This document shows, piece after piece, positions 47,110 to 56,750 of a stretch of 64,000 nt of DNA. The stretch comes from Metarhizium brunneum (taxonomy: Eukaryota; Ascomycota; Sordariomycetes; Hypocreales; Clavicipitaceae), in the NCBI RefSeq assembly GCF_013426205.1, contig NC_089423.1, forward strand, positions 3,534,001 through 3,598,000. The letters are read 5' to 3'. The first letter of the stretch is position 1. The number at the start of each line of letters is the position of its first letter. The translations under genes and the position numbers were made by a program. The notes beneath the pieces were generated by a model. The model was not told the DNA's origin. It was given only the letters and a program-made list of their open reading frames with translations, and did no database searches.

Positions 47110-49331
47110 CAGAAACAGACAAAAAGGAAACGTGGAAGCCTCAGCATATCTGGTCCATGCTGTCAGAGTTGTAGCGGCAACCCCTGGGCTGGAAGTGCCT
47201 GTGAAATTGCCACTGACAGATTCACAGGCCATTGATCGATTTTCAGCGCGGAAACATGAACGAGGCGCTTCCCAGCGTGTATGTGTTACAGAGCACGAAC
47301 GAACAGGCTTGGTTTGATCACTGCTTGTGGCACGATGGGCGGCATCGAATGGCTTCGCGGACGGCGATGGCCCGCCGGGAGGTCACCTTGGAGAGAGATC
47401 ACGCTGCCGGGCGTAGATGCAAGTTTCCTGCACGGCTGCGAGCTCGGTCTTTTGCAGCGTGATGGCCTCCCCTCGAGGGAGCTTGAGGCTGGTTGTCGTC
47501 TGGAAATGATTGTGCTACGGAGGAGATGGCAAGGGTGTGCGCGCCCGGCTGTTGGCGTGCGGCGCGAGTCAAACGCGTTTATGTACTGTTTCTTGAGTCG
47601 TGATACCCTCCTCCCCTTCTTTTTTTGGGGGGGTGTTTAATTTTTTGTTTTCTCACGGTTGGGCGGCGAGATGTTGAAAAAGAAAGAAGCTGTGAAATAT
47701 CGAGTCTGACTGTGCTGTTGTGAACCAACCTGCAGAGGTGACGCCTTTGCCTGCCGTCCTGACAGGCATTGTCCTTGGAGAGAGATGCACAAAGGGGCTC
47801 GACGAACCGCGGCCCGCCTGAGAATGGTAGCTTGCCATTCGTCACACAGGCGCGTGGCTGCAGGCATGTCTCGGGTGGCTTGGCTGGAGGCTCTCTGTCG
47901 CTCAGCTGGGCCAAGATGCGGAGATGGCTCTTCAGTGACTTTGTTGGTGCGCCGGTACGGAGTACAACGCACGGAGTAGACGGTTAGTGATTAGTTTCTT
48001 GGCCTACGGAGTACGTATTCATGTCTCGCAACTACAATGGTCTGCTGCGGTTTTGGACCGCCGCAAGTGCGTTGCGGGAACGTGGTTGGACGTTGGGATT
48101 TGGAAAGGCGATGCGTGACTCGAGGCTGAGAAAGTCGTGGGCTGGTGGTTGACGAGTCTGGAGTTGGTGGTGTTGTACAGTCGCAGGCGGCTAATAATCG
48201 ACTCAGAGTACGGAGTACGGAGTTGATGTGATGACTTGAGCCATTTCACACATGGTAATGGCTGTGGTCGTTGCTCGATTGGTGGGATCCTTCATGTCAC
48301 CCTCGAGTGACGCTTCAACCATCTTGCCCAGCCCCCAGCCTCTTCTTCCCCCCTCTCTCTTGTCTGGCTCTGGCTTCTGTCTTTGACAATAGCCGACGAA
48401 CCACGGTTGCTTTGCACTAGTCGCAGCAAGCAGCCACCAGCTTTTGTAGCAAACGGTCTTGGTCATGCACACTCCCCTGGTCTTTGCCCCCTCATTCCTT
48501 TGATGGTTGGTGGTCTCGTCGCCACGCCCCAAGACGCCTTTCCATCATCCAGACCCTGGATCGAGTTTTGCATTGGTTAGCGTCTTCCCGGCTAACTTGC
48601 AACAGTTATTGCCCAGCAAATGCAAAGGCTAGAAACACTCGGGCTCCCTGCAAGTTTCCCCCCCATCGTCGGCCAACGCCTAGTGAGGACTCTGGGAGCG
48701 GGGGATGAGCACCTCCAAAGAACCATGTGCCGCGATTCCAGCTAACTGGTAAAACAGCTCCCATGTACTCCGTACTCCGTGCCGCATAGTCGATATTCGA
48801 AACAATGAACACCGTCATTGCGTATGGCATCTCCACGATCCGTCTTCCGGATCCAAGTTCCCACCCCTGGTCCCTGTCGAAAAAAAGGCTGTGAAATCAT
48901 GGCCCGAAACTTCTGAGGGTCGTGTCTGCTGACCCTAGGTGTGACTTTTTTTCTCGTTTCCCGTCAGACAACCTTCACGCTTTCGGGTATGATAACCGTC
49001 TGGTGGATGGGAGCGGGTTCTTTCTGCCAACCACCACAAGCGCAATCTTTGTCTCTTGCCCAAAGTGCCAACCCTTCTTTTGTCTTTCGCGTGGGCAGCT
49101 GCGGAGAAGATTGGTCTAGAAGCTGCTGCAGGCCGCCGGCCCCCAAGGCGAACCAAAGAGGAGTTTGCAAAGGGCGCTTGATGCGCAACTGCTTGCATGA
49201 CATGCATCCAAATTAACGTCAACCTGCGTCCGTGATGGAGCGGGAGACGGCGGGTGTGGTTCCCATCGAACCAACCAACATGGGGTGAATGCACCTCTTT
49301 CCCCCCTTCCACAGACGAAAGGGGTTCGCTG

Positions 49332-49347
49332 TACTCCGTACGGAGTA
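49332..49347. repeat. Palindromic double TACGGAGTA
   Basis: TACTCCGTACGGAGTA, a perfect 16-bp palindrome made of two overlapping copies of the dispersed 9-mer in opposite orientation. It lies in the gene-poor region. Confidence 0.8.
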
Positions 49348-50927
49348 GAGCTCAAGTGTTGTACATGACGGGGTTGCAGCGAGTCTTTCATAAGATTCTT
49401 CAGCTCTGCAAACTGCAATCAGCATGTGCTGAGGCGAGCATGCCGGGCGTAAGCACAGGAGATTGCCTCGTGTGTGCTCGTGCGATGGCAGGGAACGGTT
49501 GACAGCAGATGTGCCCGCCAGTCATCTTGCACCCTCGCATCTTCCATCCTTTTCCGCCCCTTGTCCCGGATTTTCCTGCGGCTGCTTTTGCGGCCCGTGG
49601 GTTGACCTCACGGATCGCAACGTGGCCCTTGTTGAGGTCGAAGAGCCATGTGTTCGGGTGGTCCACGACTCGGTACATGGGAGGACTTTGTGCTCTGCGC
49701 AATAGGCGGGCGGCCGTGTAACTTTGTCCGCATGGCTAAACCGGTGCTACAACCGGGCGAGAGGGCATGGCCTCATCATGCGGGTTTACAGGCGGTGATA
49801 CGTGAAAAGGCAGGCGTTTGAGGCGACTGTGCCCGTGTTGCACGGGTGAAAATTAAATCGTCGTCGTTGAGGACACACTGCCGAGTCAATTTTGTTCAAT
49901 AAGCCCTTTGTGCTTCCCAAAAGCTGCAGTGATAGGATCGCTCTTTGTTGAGAAGGCCCGGGGCACGTGTGTATATGTCGCCCGGCTACGAGGACTACAT
50001 TTCTAGATGACAGCATACTAGAAGGGGCAGGAAAGAAATGCGTCCATGCCGCCTGGTATGCATTCCTACCCACGGTACATCTCGGGCCTGTCCCATCACC
50101 CTGCTGATGCAAGCATGACCACCTCGTGGTGCTGGCAGGATCTCGTAAGCTTTGTTGTGCCGCAACCGGCGACGACGTCCAGAGGTGGCACAATACGGCC
50201 GGCCCCTTTGGCAAATCTCGCCATGCTACCCCGGCCGACGACCGAGTTGTTGGGCCCGGCCTAGATGGAGTAACTTGGAGACCAGGGCCAACCTGCCTAG
50301 GGCATGTCTCCCTTGGTGGTCTGAAGCTTCGGAGGTTCCGGGGCATGTCTGCTTCCGGGTGTGGAGATGACGTCTGGCTTCCGGGTCGGCGGTGGTGGCG
50401 GGAGAGTGGAGGAGTGTTTAGTTTACTGCGGTGTTGATGGTGGACGACGGGGTCGAGGCTATTTGTACTGTGTTGACATCAGCCTGGCTAGATTCGAGGT
50501 GTTGATTTCAGCAACAAAGCGCACGCGACTTGATTGTCCTAAACTGCCAAGAGTCTGTTAAGGGTTGTAGATGGATGTGCTTTGCATTGTCAGAAGCAAA
50601 GGATGAAAAGCCAAGTTTGAGGCGTGCCTTTGCAGCCATCACGCCTGCAAGTGACTTTCGCTCCAAGACGCCTGCCTACATGATTGTCTCGTATTGTGAG
50701 AACAGCAAGTACAGACGCTCCGGGCTGTCTGACCTCTGTCGATGAGGGACACACTTCTACAATTGACCTCGGTCAGGTGCTTCCTCTGTTCCTCCGATGA
50801 ACGATGGATCTTACAGATGACCATCTTGAGCATTATGAGATTTGGACCCTGTGCCTAGATTCTGACAACAACTATATTCATTCACCTCCATACTATACGC
50901 AACAACACGGTAGTCGATTGTATTTGC

Positions 50928-51593
50928 TTACTTCCACACACTGGAACTCTCTGCACCAGACTCCTTTCCTTTCTGATACGTCTCACTCAACGAAATGTAC
51001 AAGTCCTTGACTCTCTGAATCTCCTGCCGCCACATCTCCCTCTCCGCCTCGGACTGTAAATCGTCCAGCAAATCCTCCACAGATCGTCCCCTGAAAAACT
51101 TGTTCGCCCTATTGTACAGCGCCCTCTTGTGAACCTGCTCGTCGGTCTCCTCGCCCTGCACCCTAAAGACCGACTCCAAAATGTCAATGTCGTAGGGGAT
51201 GGAGAACAGATCCCTACTGTCCGCGTAGGTGAAGAGGTAGTAAAACTCGTTGAAGCCGGACCACGCAATGCCGCTCAGGCAGAGACTGCACGGCTCATGG
51301 GTGGCAAAGAAGATGCAATCCTTCTGTGGATCAGGCCGCGCCGTGGGATCCTGGTAGTCGACGGTGAAGAACTGCTGGATGCAGTTAATCTCGCCGTGTA
51401 GCAGGGGAGACACCCGTTCGTTGTTGGTGGCCACGGTCAACGGGCGGAGGGTAGAGCGGGACAGGATGGCCGCGCCGAATACCTTTGAGCCGGAGGCCAC
51501 TCCCTGCTGGGTGAGAGGGACAATGCGGTCTTCGACTGTCTTGAGAAGCGTTGAGATGAGCTCAGACGTGGTGGCGGTGGCGGCGGGAGACAT
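50928..51593 (-). CDS. Cytidine/deoxycytidylate deaminase-fold protein
   Basis: Single exon, 221 aa. The zinc site of the CDA superfamily is complete: H66 and the catalytic Glu E68 in LLHGEIN, then C102 and C105 in HEPCSLC. The first motif reads HGE in place of the common H[AC]E; this also occurs in some nucleoside deaminases. FGAAILSRSTLRPLTVATNN is the first strand pair. The C-terminal 80 residues are charged and helical (RANKFFRGRSVEDLLDDLQS) and have no clear family match. Cytosolic hydrolytic deaminase of a free base or nucleoside is the likely role (guanine-deaminase or TadA-like branch); the substrate cannot be read from the sequence. No introns and no targeting signal. Confidence 0.85.
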   Translation of the reverse strand: MSPAATATTSELISTLLKTVEDRIVPLTQQGVASGSKVFGAAILSRSTLRPLTVATNNERVSPLLHGEINCIQQFFTVDYQDPTARPDPQKDCIFFATHEPCSLCLSGIAWSGFNEFYYLFTYADSRDLFSIPYDIDILESVFRVQGEETDEQVHKRALYNRANKFFRGRSVEDLLDDLQSEAEREMWRQEIQRVKDLYISLSETYQKGKESGAESSSVWK

Positions 51594-52330
51594 TTTTGTG
51601 TTGTGGGCTTCAAGTATGTTTCGTCGGCAGTGAATAGTGCTTGTCCATTCTCTTTTGTCTGCCGTAGATGGAGGCGCGATACCTGTTGTATTTGAGTATT
51701 GACCCGCGGGAAGTGGTGGTTAGGTGGTCGTTCTGGACTCTGGGGTAGGCGATTGCGGCCTTTCATGGCGGCGATCACCGCAGGACCAGCAGCATGCGGC
51801 GACCTCCGCCTTGATTCACCAGTCGGTGGTGTGACAAAGAAGCGCGCATCGTGCGGGTTGATTTCATAGCCCTCAGTGCAGGTTCAAAGAATCAAAAAAG
51901 CTTCTTGTCCTTTGGCGTTGACGGCGTGCAATGGCCCCGGGGCGACGGTTCATAGTTCCTGCCTTGCCACTTTCATGCGCATGGATAGCATGTCAAAAAA
52001 CATGACTAAGCCCAAAGCGGCCATAGAGAATCAATCGTCATGGCCCCCTCTGGCACAAGGTTCCGATTGAGCCTTCGAATTCAAAGCCATCCTCAAACCT
52101 TAATCACTGACACTCTATCCATCGATCCATCGTGTCCCGTGTGTTCAGTGCTCAGCTTGGCTGTATATAATCTCTTCAACTTCCCCCCCCTTCCTAATCA
52201 TGTGCTCTTCTTAACTTATTCTTCCGCCCGTACTGTACCTATTGCAACCAGACTGGCTGAGAGAACCCGCACACGCAAACTACGAAATTCCGCACCGTCG
52301 TGACTCGTCCGTCACCGGCTTCGCAACACC
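51594..52330. other. Divergent promoter region (deaminase / lysine methyltransferase)
   Basis: 737 bp between start codons, with a TATA box on plus at 52164. No gene seen. Confidence 0.5.
52164..52170 (+). promoter_or_regulatory. TATA box of the METTL21-like gene
   Basis: TATATAA about 165 bp upstream of the start codon, followed by the pyrimidine-rich TCTCTTCAACTTCCCCCCCC. Confidence 0.5.
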
Positions 52331-53533
52331 ATGCATTACATTCGACTGCTGCGTGCTCCAAGAATGCAGGTCGACGAGGGGGGCATGCAAGCAGAGCTAG
52401 TATTCACAATCACGACTGACCTGGGGGAGTCATTTCTGTGCCCGGAAAAGGCTATTGACCTGGTGGTTACGGCACATGTCACCTCAGTGTCGGAGAACTC
52501 ATCATGCCTTCTTACCAGGAGGGGGGCCCTGCAGTGGAAGGCTGGTAGACGGGTGTGTAAACCTGTTTTTGAGTTTCCTCCCATGATTCAGCAGGCTTTC
52601 ATAAATGGAGACTCTGTTGAGCTGTGTATCAGCCCCGACTCGGACCTGTCGGGCGATGAGGTTGAGAGCATTCTCAATTCGTCCATTAAACGCGCCAAAA
52701 AGCACGCGAATGGCCTCATTGTGCCTGTTTGGGTCGGCATGAGCGGCCCCGAGGTGGATTTCGACGTGTCCACTCGCCGTATTCGCCTGACGGCTCCGAC
52801 CGAGCCAGCACAGTTTCTCGAGATCGAGGAGGAGATTGGTGAAAGCATCGCCCGCCACATTTGGGATGCGGGCGTCGTCTCGCTCTGTGCCGTTGTCGGC
52901 GCCTACAAGTTCCCCAAGCTCGAAACTAGCCAACATCCCTGCATGAAGAAGCTTCTCAGCATCCTCAACAACAAGGACGGCGTCAGCGTTCTTGAGCTGG
53001 GCTGCGGTGTGGGAATTCTTGGCATTGGTCTCTGCGCCGTCTATCCCAGAGACACGGGGGAATGCACAATCTTGATGACGGACGTGGGGGAAGCAGAAGG
53101 CAGAGTGCGCAATAACATTGGGCTCCTGCAGCAGCTTCGCTCTGGTTCGGATCTCGGCTATGCACAAGTCATGTATCAGAACCTCGACTGGAACGAGGCC
53201 AAGGACGGAAGCTTTCGAGGACAGATTCAGTACCGGCGCTGGGATCTCATCATGCTGAGCGACTGTACGTACAACGTCGACATGCTCCCTGCCCTCGTCG
53301 GCACCTTGTCAGCCATTCACCACGCGAACCTGCAATTCACTGCCGATGATGAGACGTTTTCAACAAAAGTATTCGTTGCGACAAAGCCACGCCACCCGTC
53401 GGAGCGGTCTTTTTTCGACCTTATGGCTGCAGACGGTTGGACCAGGGAAGAGAAACAAGTCCTGTCGCTTCCTGTCCTGAGTGGGGAATGCGAATCGGTA
53501 GAAATGTACCTTTTCGAAAAGGCAAAGGCATAA
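52331..53533 (+). CDS. METTL21-family (Methyltransf_16) protein lysine methyltransferase
   Basis: Single exon, 400 aa. The C-terminal half is a class I SAM methyltransferase of the lysine methyltransferase family 21 group: GESIARHIWDAGVVSLCAVV (about 170-190) is the family lead-in that contacts SAM, VLELGCGVGILGIGL (220-234) is motif I, TDVGEAEGRVRNNIGLL holds the acidic loop and the alanine-to-asparagine region, NLDW is the post-II motif, and SDCTYN (310-315) replaces the usual D-x-x-Y. Close relatives methylate elongation factors, chaperones such as VCP and other translation proteins. The 165-residue N-terminal part is an extra domain usual in fungal members. Often annotated as nicotinamide N-methyltransferase, which is probably wrong. 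The substrate is unknown. Confidence 0.85.
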   Translation: MHYIRLLRAPRMQVDEGGMQAELVFTITTDLGESFLCPEKAIDLVVTAHVTSVSENSSCLLTRRGALQWKAGRRVCKPVFEFPPMIQQAFINGDSVELCISPDSDLSGDEVESILNSSIKRAKKHANGLIVPVWVGMSGPEVDFDVSTRRIRLTAPTEPAQFLEIEEEIGESIARHIWDAGVVSLCAVVGAYKFPKLETSQHPCMKKLLSILNNKDGVSVLELGCGVGILGIGLCAVYPRDTGECTILMTDVGEAEGRVRNNIGLLQQLRSGSDLGYAQVMYQNLDWNEAKDGSFRGQIQYRRWDLIMLSDCTYNVDMLPALVGTLSAIHHANLQFTADDETFSTKVFVATKPRHPSERSFFDLMAADGWTREEKQVLSLPVLSGECESVEMYLFEKAKA

Positions 53534-54782
53534 ACGGCTGGCGCAGTGTGTCACTCGTTGAAGCTCGTATGACAAAGAGTCTGTACACGTATCGCCAAGG
53601 ACGACAATCTTTATCGATGCTTTGATCCGTATTTGCGGCCAAGGTGGCTGGCTCTCCGTGGTCCATACATCCGAAGTAATACAACTAGGTCAGTCTCGGT
53701 GCTTTGTGACACCTGCAAAAGCAAGGAACACCAATGCCAGGAATCGATGTAACGTAAGAAATGCAGACGACGTCTGTCACAGGACTCACAGCTACTATGA
53801 ATGGGAACGGCACCAAATGAGCTCGGGAGTGCTAGCTCAGCCGCTGTCCAACACTGGCTGTGTTTCACACAAGGTTAGATTATTGCCATTAGTATTCGGA
53901 GCACTTGAAGAATCCTCAAAGACCCTGACGGAATGGGATTATGCTCTACCTAAAACAATCTGGTTACACAGTGTTTGGGATAGTTTATTGGCTGGGGTGA
54001 AGCAAGGCGCATGGGCGCATTCGAATCGTTTTTATAGACTTGTAGCATGAATGAAATACCTTGTACGTCACCGTACAACTTGTCCACTTTGTTCACCTTA
54101 TCCGAAGCTGTGTCACATTACTATTCGTCCGCATTGGCTGCGGCAAGACGTTGAGGGAGGAAGAAGTAGCGTACGGTGGCTAGAGACCAGTAAGCTGGTG
54201 GTTTCGGATGGAATCACGGTTTGGTGTTATTTACGACGTGCGGACTGTCTTGCCCTCCAATTTGCAACTTGACGGGGAAGCCTGACAAAATAAAAATGGT
54301 GTCTGTTTTGAAATGGAGAATAAAGCAGTCTTACGTCGTGGCCAATCGCACGACCGTTACCACGTCTTCCTCATCGTTATCCATCAATTCCTGCAATTTC
54401 TTGGGAAGCCGCTTTCGGACGGGCAGTTTGTCGGGATTGAATGGCGGCGGGCGTAATTCGGAAACGCTCGGCTGGTTCCTCTTGGAATATTTTGATATAC
54501 ACCACGGCGACTTCATGGACTTGATGACGGGAGCGTGATATGGGCAGGGTGGACGTCTGATTGCCGTTTGACGAGGAGAATTTCATCCATTCCACCGTCT
54601 GAAGGGACTGTGAAATATAGTGTTTGCAAAGTGTATGCCACTCCCGCCACGGCAGAGCCCGAGGGTAGACCGATATTTGTCCGTTTGGCGTGCCTGTACT
54701 TATTACGGAAACTTGGGCTTTTGGAAAGCGACTTGCATTTCTGGCGTAGACGGCGCGGCTGGAATTACCGAGTCCCAGAATC
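53534..54782. other. Intergenic with a possible small minus-strand gene
   Basis: Contains the 3' flank of the methyltransferase gene. The first 800 bp show nothing. From 54331 to 54784 the minus strand has protein-like fragments, listed separately. Confidence 0.45.
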
Positions 54783-54784
54783 AT
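54331..54784 (-). CDS. Possible small spliced gene, unrecognised
   Basis: Tentative. Two stretches on the minus strand look protein-like but lie in different frames: one with SGSAVAGVAYTLQTLYFTVP and GGMDEILLVKRQSD (about 54690-54560), another ending the region with RPPPFNPDKLPVRKRLPKKL then QELMDNDEEDV and a stop at 54331. A third frame is simply open for 151 codons. An ATG at 54784 overlaps, on the opposite strand, the ATG that opens the DUF488 remnant. I could not build splice junctions that join the pieces, so this is either a small gene with introns I misjudge or a decayed one. Confidence 0.25.
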
Positions 54785-55532
54785 GAGCCCAGCGTCAAGT
54801 GTAGTCCAGGAACGGGCGTCGACTCGATCCATGACCCGAGCCCGGCGTCAGAATAGCCAGACACAAAGGCATCCGAGCGAGGCTGAGGGTCGTCACTGCG
54901 CACCAGGTTCTCAGAGACGCCGGACGAGTCGGGAGAAGGTCTCTGGGGAAGACTCGGAGCCGTGTCCTACGATAATCACCGTCGGACACGGCACTCGCAC
55001 CGTCGCCGCCCTCGTCCACGTCCTCCAGTCCGCTGGCGTGGCCAAACTCGTGGATGTCCGGTCCTTTCCTAGATCCCGTGCAAACCCCCAGTTCAACCGT
55101 GACAGTCTCGCGTCGAGCAGCACACGACCATCCGGGTTGCGTCGTTAAGACACTTTGCGGGATACATGAGCACGTTGGCGTTTCTCCAAGGCGTGAGAGA
55201 ATTGAGAAGCCTGGCAGAGGAGTCGGGGGACCGTGGGAGCGGAGGGGTCGCCATCATGTGTAGTGAGACTCTGGTGGCGGTGTCACAGGCGCATGATTGC
55301 CGATGTCTTGCTGGTGAAAGGGTGCAACGTTGAGCACTTGGGCATTCGTGGCGGAGGGTCTGTGAATCACCGGCTATGGGATATTGCTGGGGTAGCTGAC
55401 GATGGGCATTTGGTCTATGATGGTTGTCGCGGAAGGACGGCTGCTGAGTGTACTCCGGTGCTTGAAGGAACGGCAAAAGCGTCTATGGAAGCGTGTACTT
55501 TACGAAATTGCGAGGTGCTTTTCAACGGATAA
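54783..55532 (+). pseudogene. Decayed DUF488-family gene
   Basis: Three pieces of one DUF488 protein occur in order but in three frames. Piece 1 (to about 55110): TIITVGHGTRTVAALVHVLQ and KLVDVRSFPRSRANPQFNRD, the family's N-terminal signature. Piece 2 (about 55145-55270): RHFAGYMSTLAFLQGVRELR and GGVAIMCSE. Piece 3 (about 55267-55450): LWWRCHRRMIADVLLVKGCN and VEHLGIRGG. Between pieces 1 and 2 about 30 residues expected in the family are missing within 40 bp, with no splice sites; between pieces 2 and 3 a net frameshift falls inside the MCSE-LWWRCHR motif. DUF488 proteins are small, function unknown, with a conserved CHR segment. A deletion plus a frameshift makes this a pseudogene unless the assembly is wrong. 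Confidence 0.7.
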
Positions 55533-55867
55533 GTTGGCTACAGCTGAAATATGGCTTCAATACTAGATGAATCCTTGGGAAGAAAGTTCAAATACACCGA
55601 GAGCGATATCTGGCTGGAAGTTCTATAAAGGAGGCCCAAGTTCCAACTGCGTGGCTACATGGGTTCAATCAGGGACACACACTCAATTACTCCCTAGCTG
55701 CAAGACGACACTTGTATTAACACAACCACATCAATCCAATAGCGAAAAATGGAGTCACGACCCGTCACTGATAAGTTATGACCAGCTGCAAGTCAAATCG
55801 ACGGTGGACTCACTCAACACGCACAGCCTCCATTGCAATGCTCATCTTCCATTCCAGCACCAACAAT
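55533..55867. other. Intergenic, no gene seen
   Basis: 335 bp between the DUF488 remnant and the stop of the minus-strand bHLH gene. Confidence 0.5.
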
Positions 55868-56750
55868 CTAACAATCTTGGACCTGCAGCTCCAGCAACTT
55901 GCGTCTAGCTAGCCTCAGTATCGACCCCTTGCTCCAGCTCTGTTCCGTCCCGGCCGTGAGTCCCACAGACGACAAGTCCTGATCATCCGCACAGTCGACA
56001 AGCACATCGAGCAGCATTCCAAAGTCGTGGCTCAGCCTACTGCGGTAGTTCTTCTCCACCTCGTTGTGGCAAACGCGGAAATGTGCCTTGCCATGGCGAT
56101 TGATGGCTGCCGGCGTCCCACGCGGGCATGCTTCGCCGCCGTCCGACTTGGAGCGCCGACTCGCCCGCCCCCTTTTGGACGGGGTCCTGCCGCTGGGCCT
56201 GTTTCCCGCACCGCCTGCCGGGGACGATGCGCCAGATGCGGAGGGCGAAGGCGGCCACGGTCTTTCGGGGGTGAGGCCGAAACTGCTGGGCGTCTGGCTC
56301 GCGCTGGGGCGGCGCGGTGTTTCGAGCGGCGGCGCGGGACGGGAAGCTTCTGGCATTTGCATGAGCTGGGGGTCGCTCGGTGCTGAGTCGGCCGGCGAGT
56401 AATGTGGCAGATTCATGAGCGAGCTGGCGTGTCCTTTGCGTACTTCCGGCTCGGCCGGCCATGACAAGAAAGCATCGAGGTTGTATGGGTCCCAAGGCGC
56501 TGAATCTACATTACACGGGGGGTAATATGATGTGTAGTCGTTGGGTAAGATGGTATTGGAGACGGGCGTCTGGTCTGGGTTTATGTGGTGCGGGCTGTAG
56601 GAGCTAGGATGCCATTCCTGTTGCTGGCCGTTAGCAAGGTCCCTTTTCTACGAGTGAAGCGAGGCTCATAAAGAGGAATGCTCGTCATCGTACCGGCCAC
56701 TGAGCCCACGCATCGTTCCACGTTGGAACCGTGGTTGAATCCGCGGCCAT
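55868..56750 (-). CDS. bHLH transcription factor
   Basis: Two exons: 56750-56694 and 56623-55868, with a 70-nt GT-AG intron containing TTGCTAACG; 270 aa. The start ATG at 56750 gives MAADSTTVPTWNDAWAQWPQ across the junction, more natural than the upstream ATG in another frame. Residues 1-190 are Pro/Ser/Tyr-rich and probably disordered. The bHLH spans about 202-266: basic region RVCHNEVEKNYRSRLSHDFG, helix 1 MLLDVLV, a loop of about 24 residues, and helix 2 WSKGSILRLARRKLLELQ. The H-x3-E-x2-R-like pattern (HNEVEKNYR) predicts binding to E-box DNA, as in fungal Sre-like and phosphate or wall regulators. The short C-terminus lacks a leucine zipper. Upstream flank is gene-poor, leaving room for complex regulation. 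Confidence 0.85.

Larger units (their letters stand above)
45974..50927. other. 4.9-kb gene-poor region
   Basis: 3' flank of the 415-aa protein gene and far flank of the deaminase gene. It carries TACGGAGTA motifs at 46790, 47956, 48005, 48209, 48766 and a palindromic pair at 49332-49347, plus a G-rich tract at 47082-47109. No believable gene. Confidence 0.55.
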
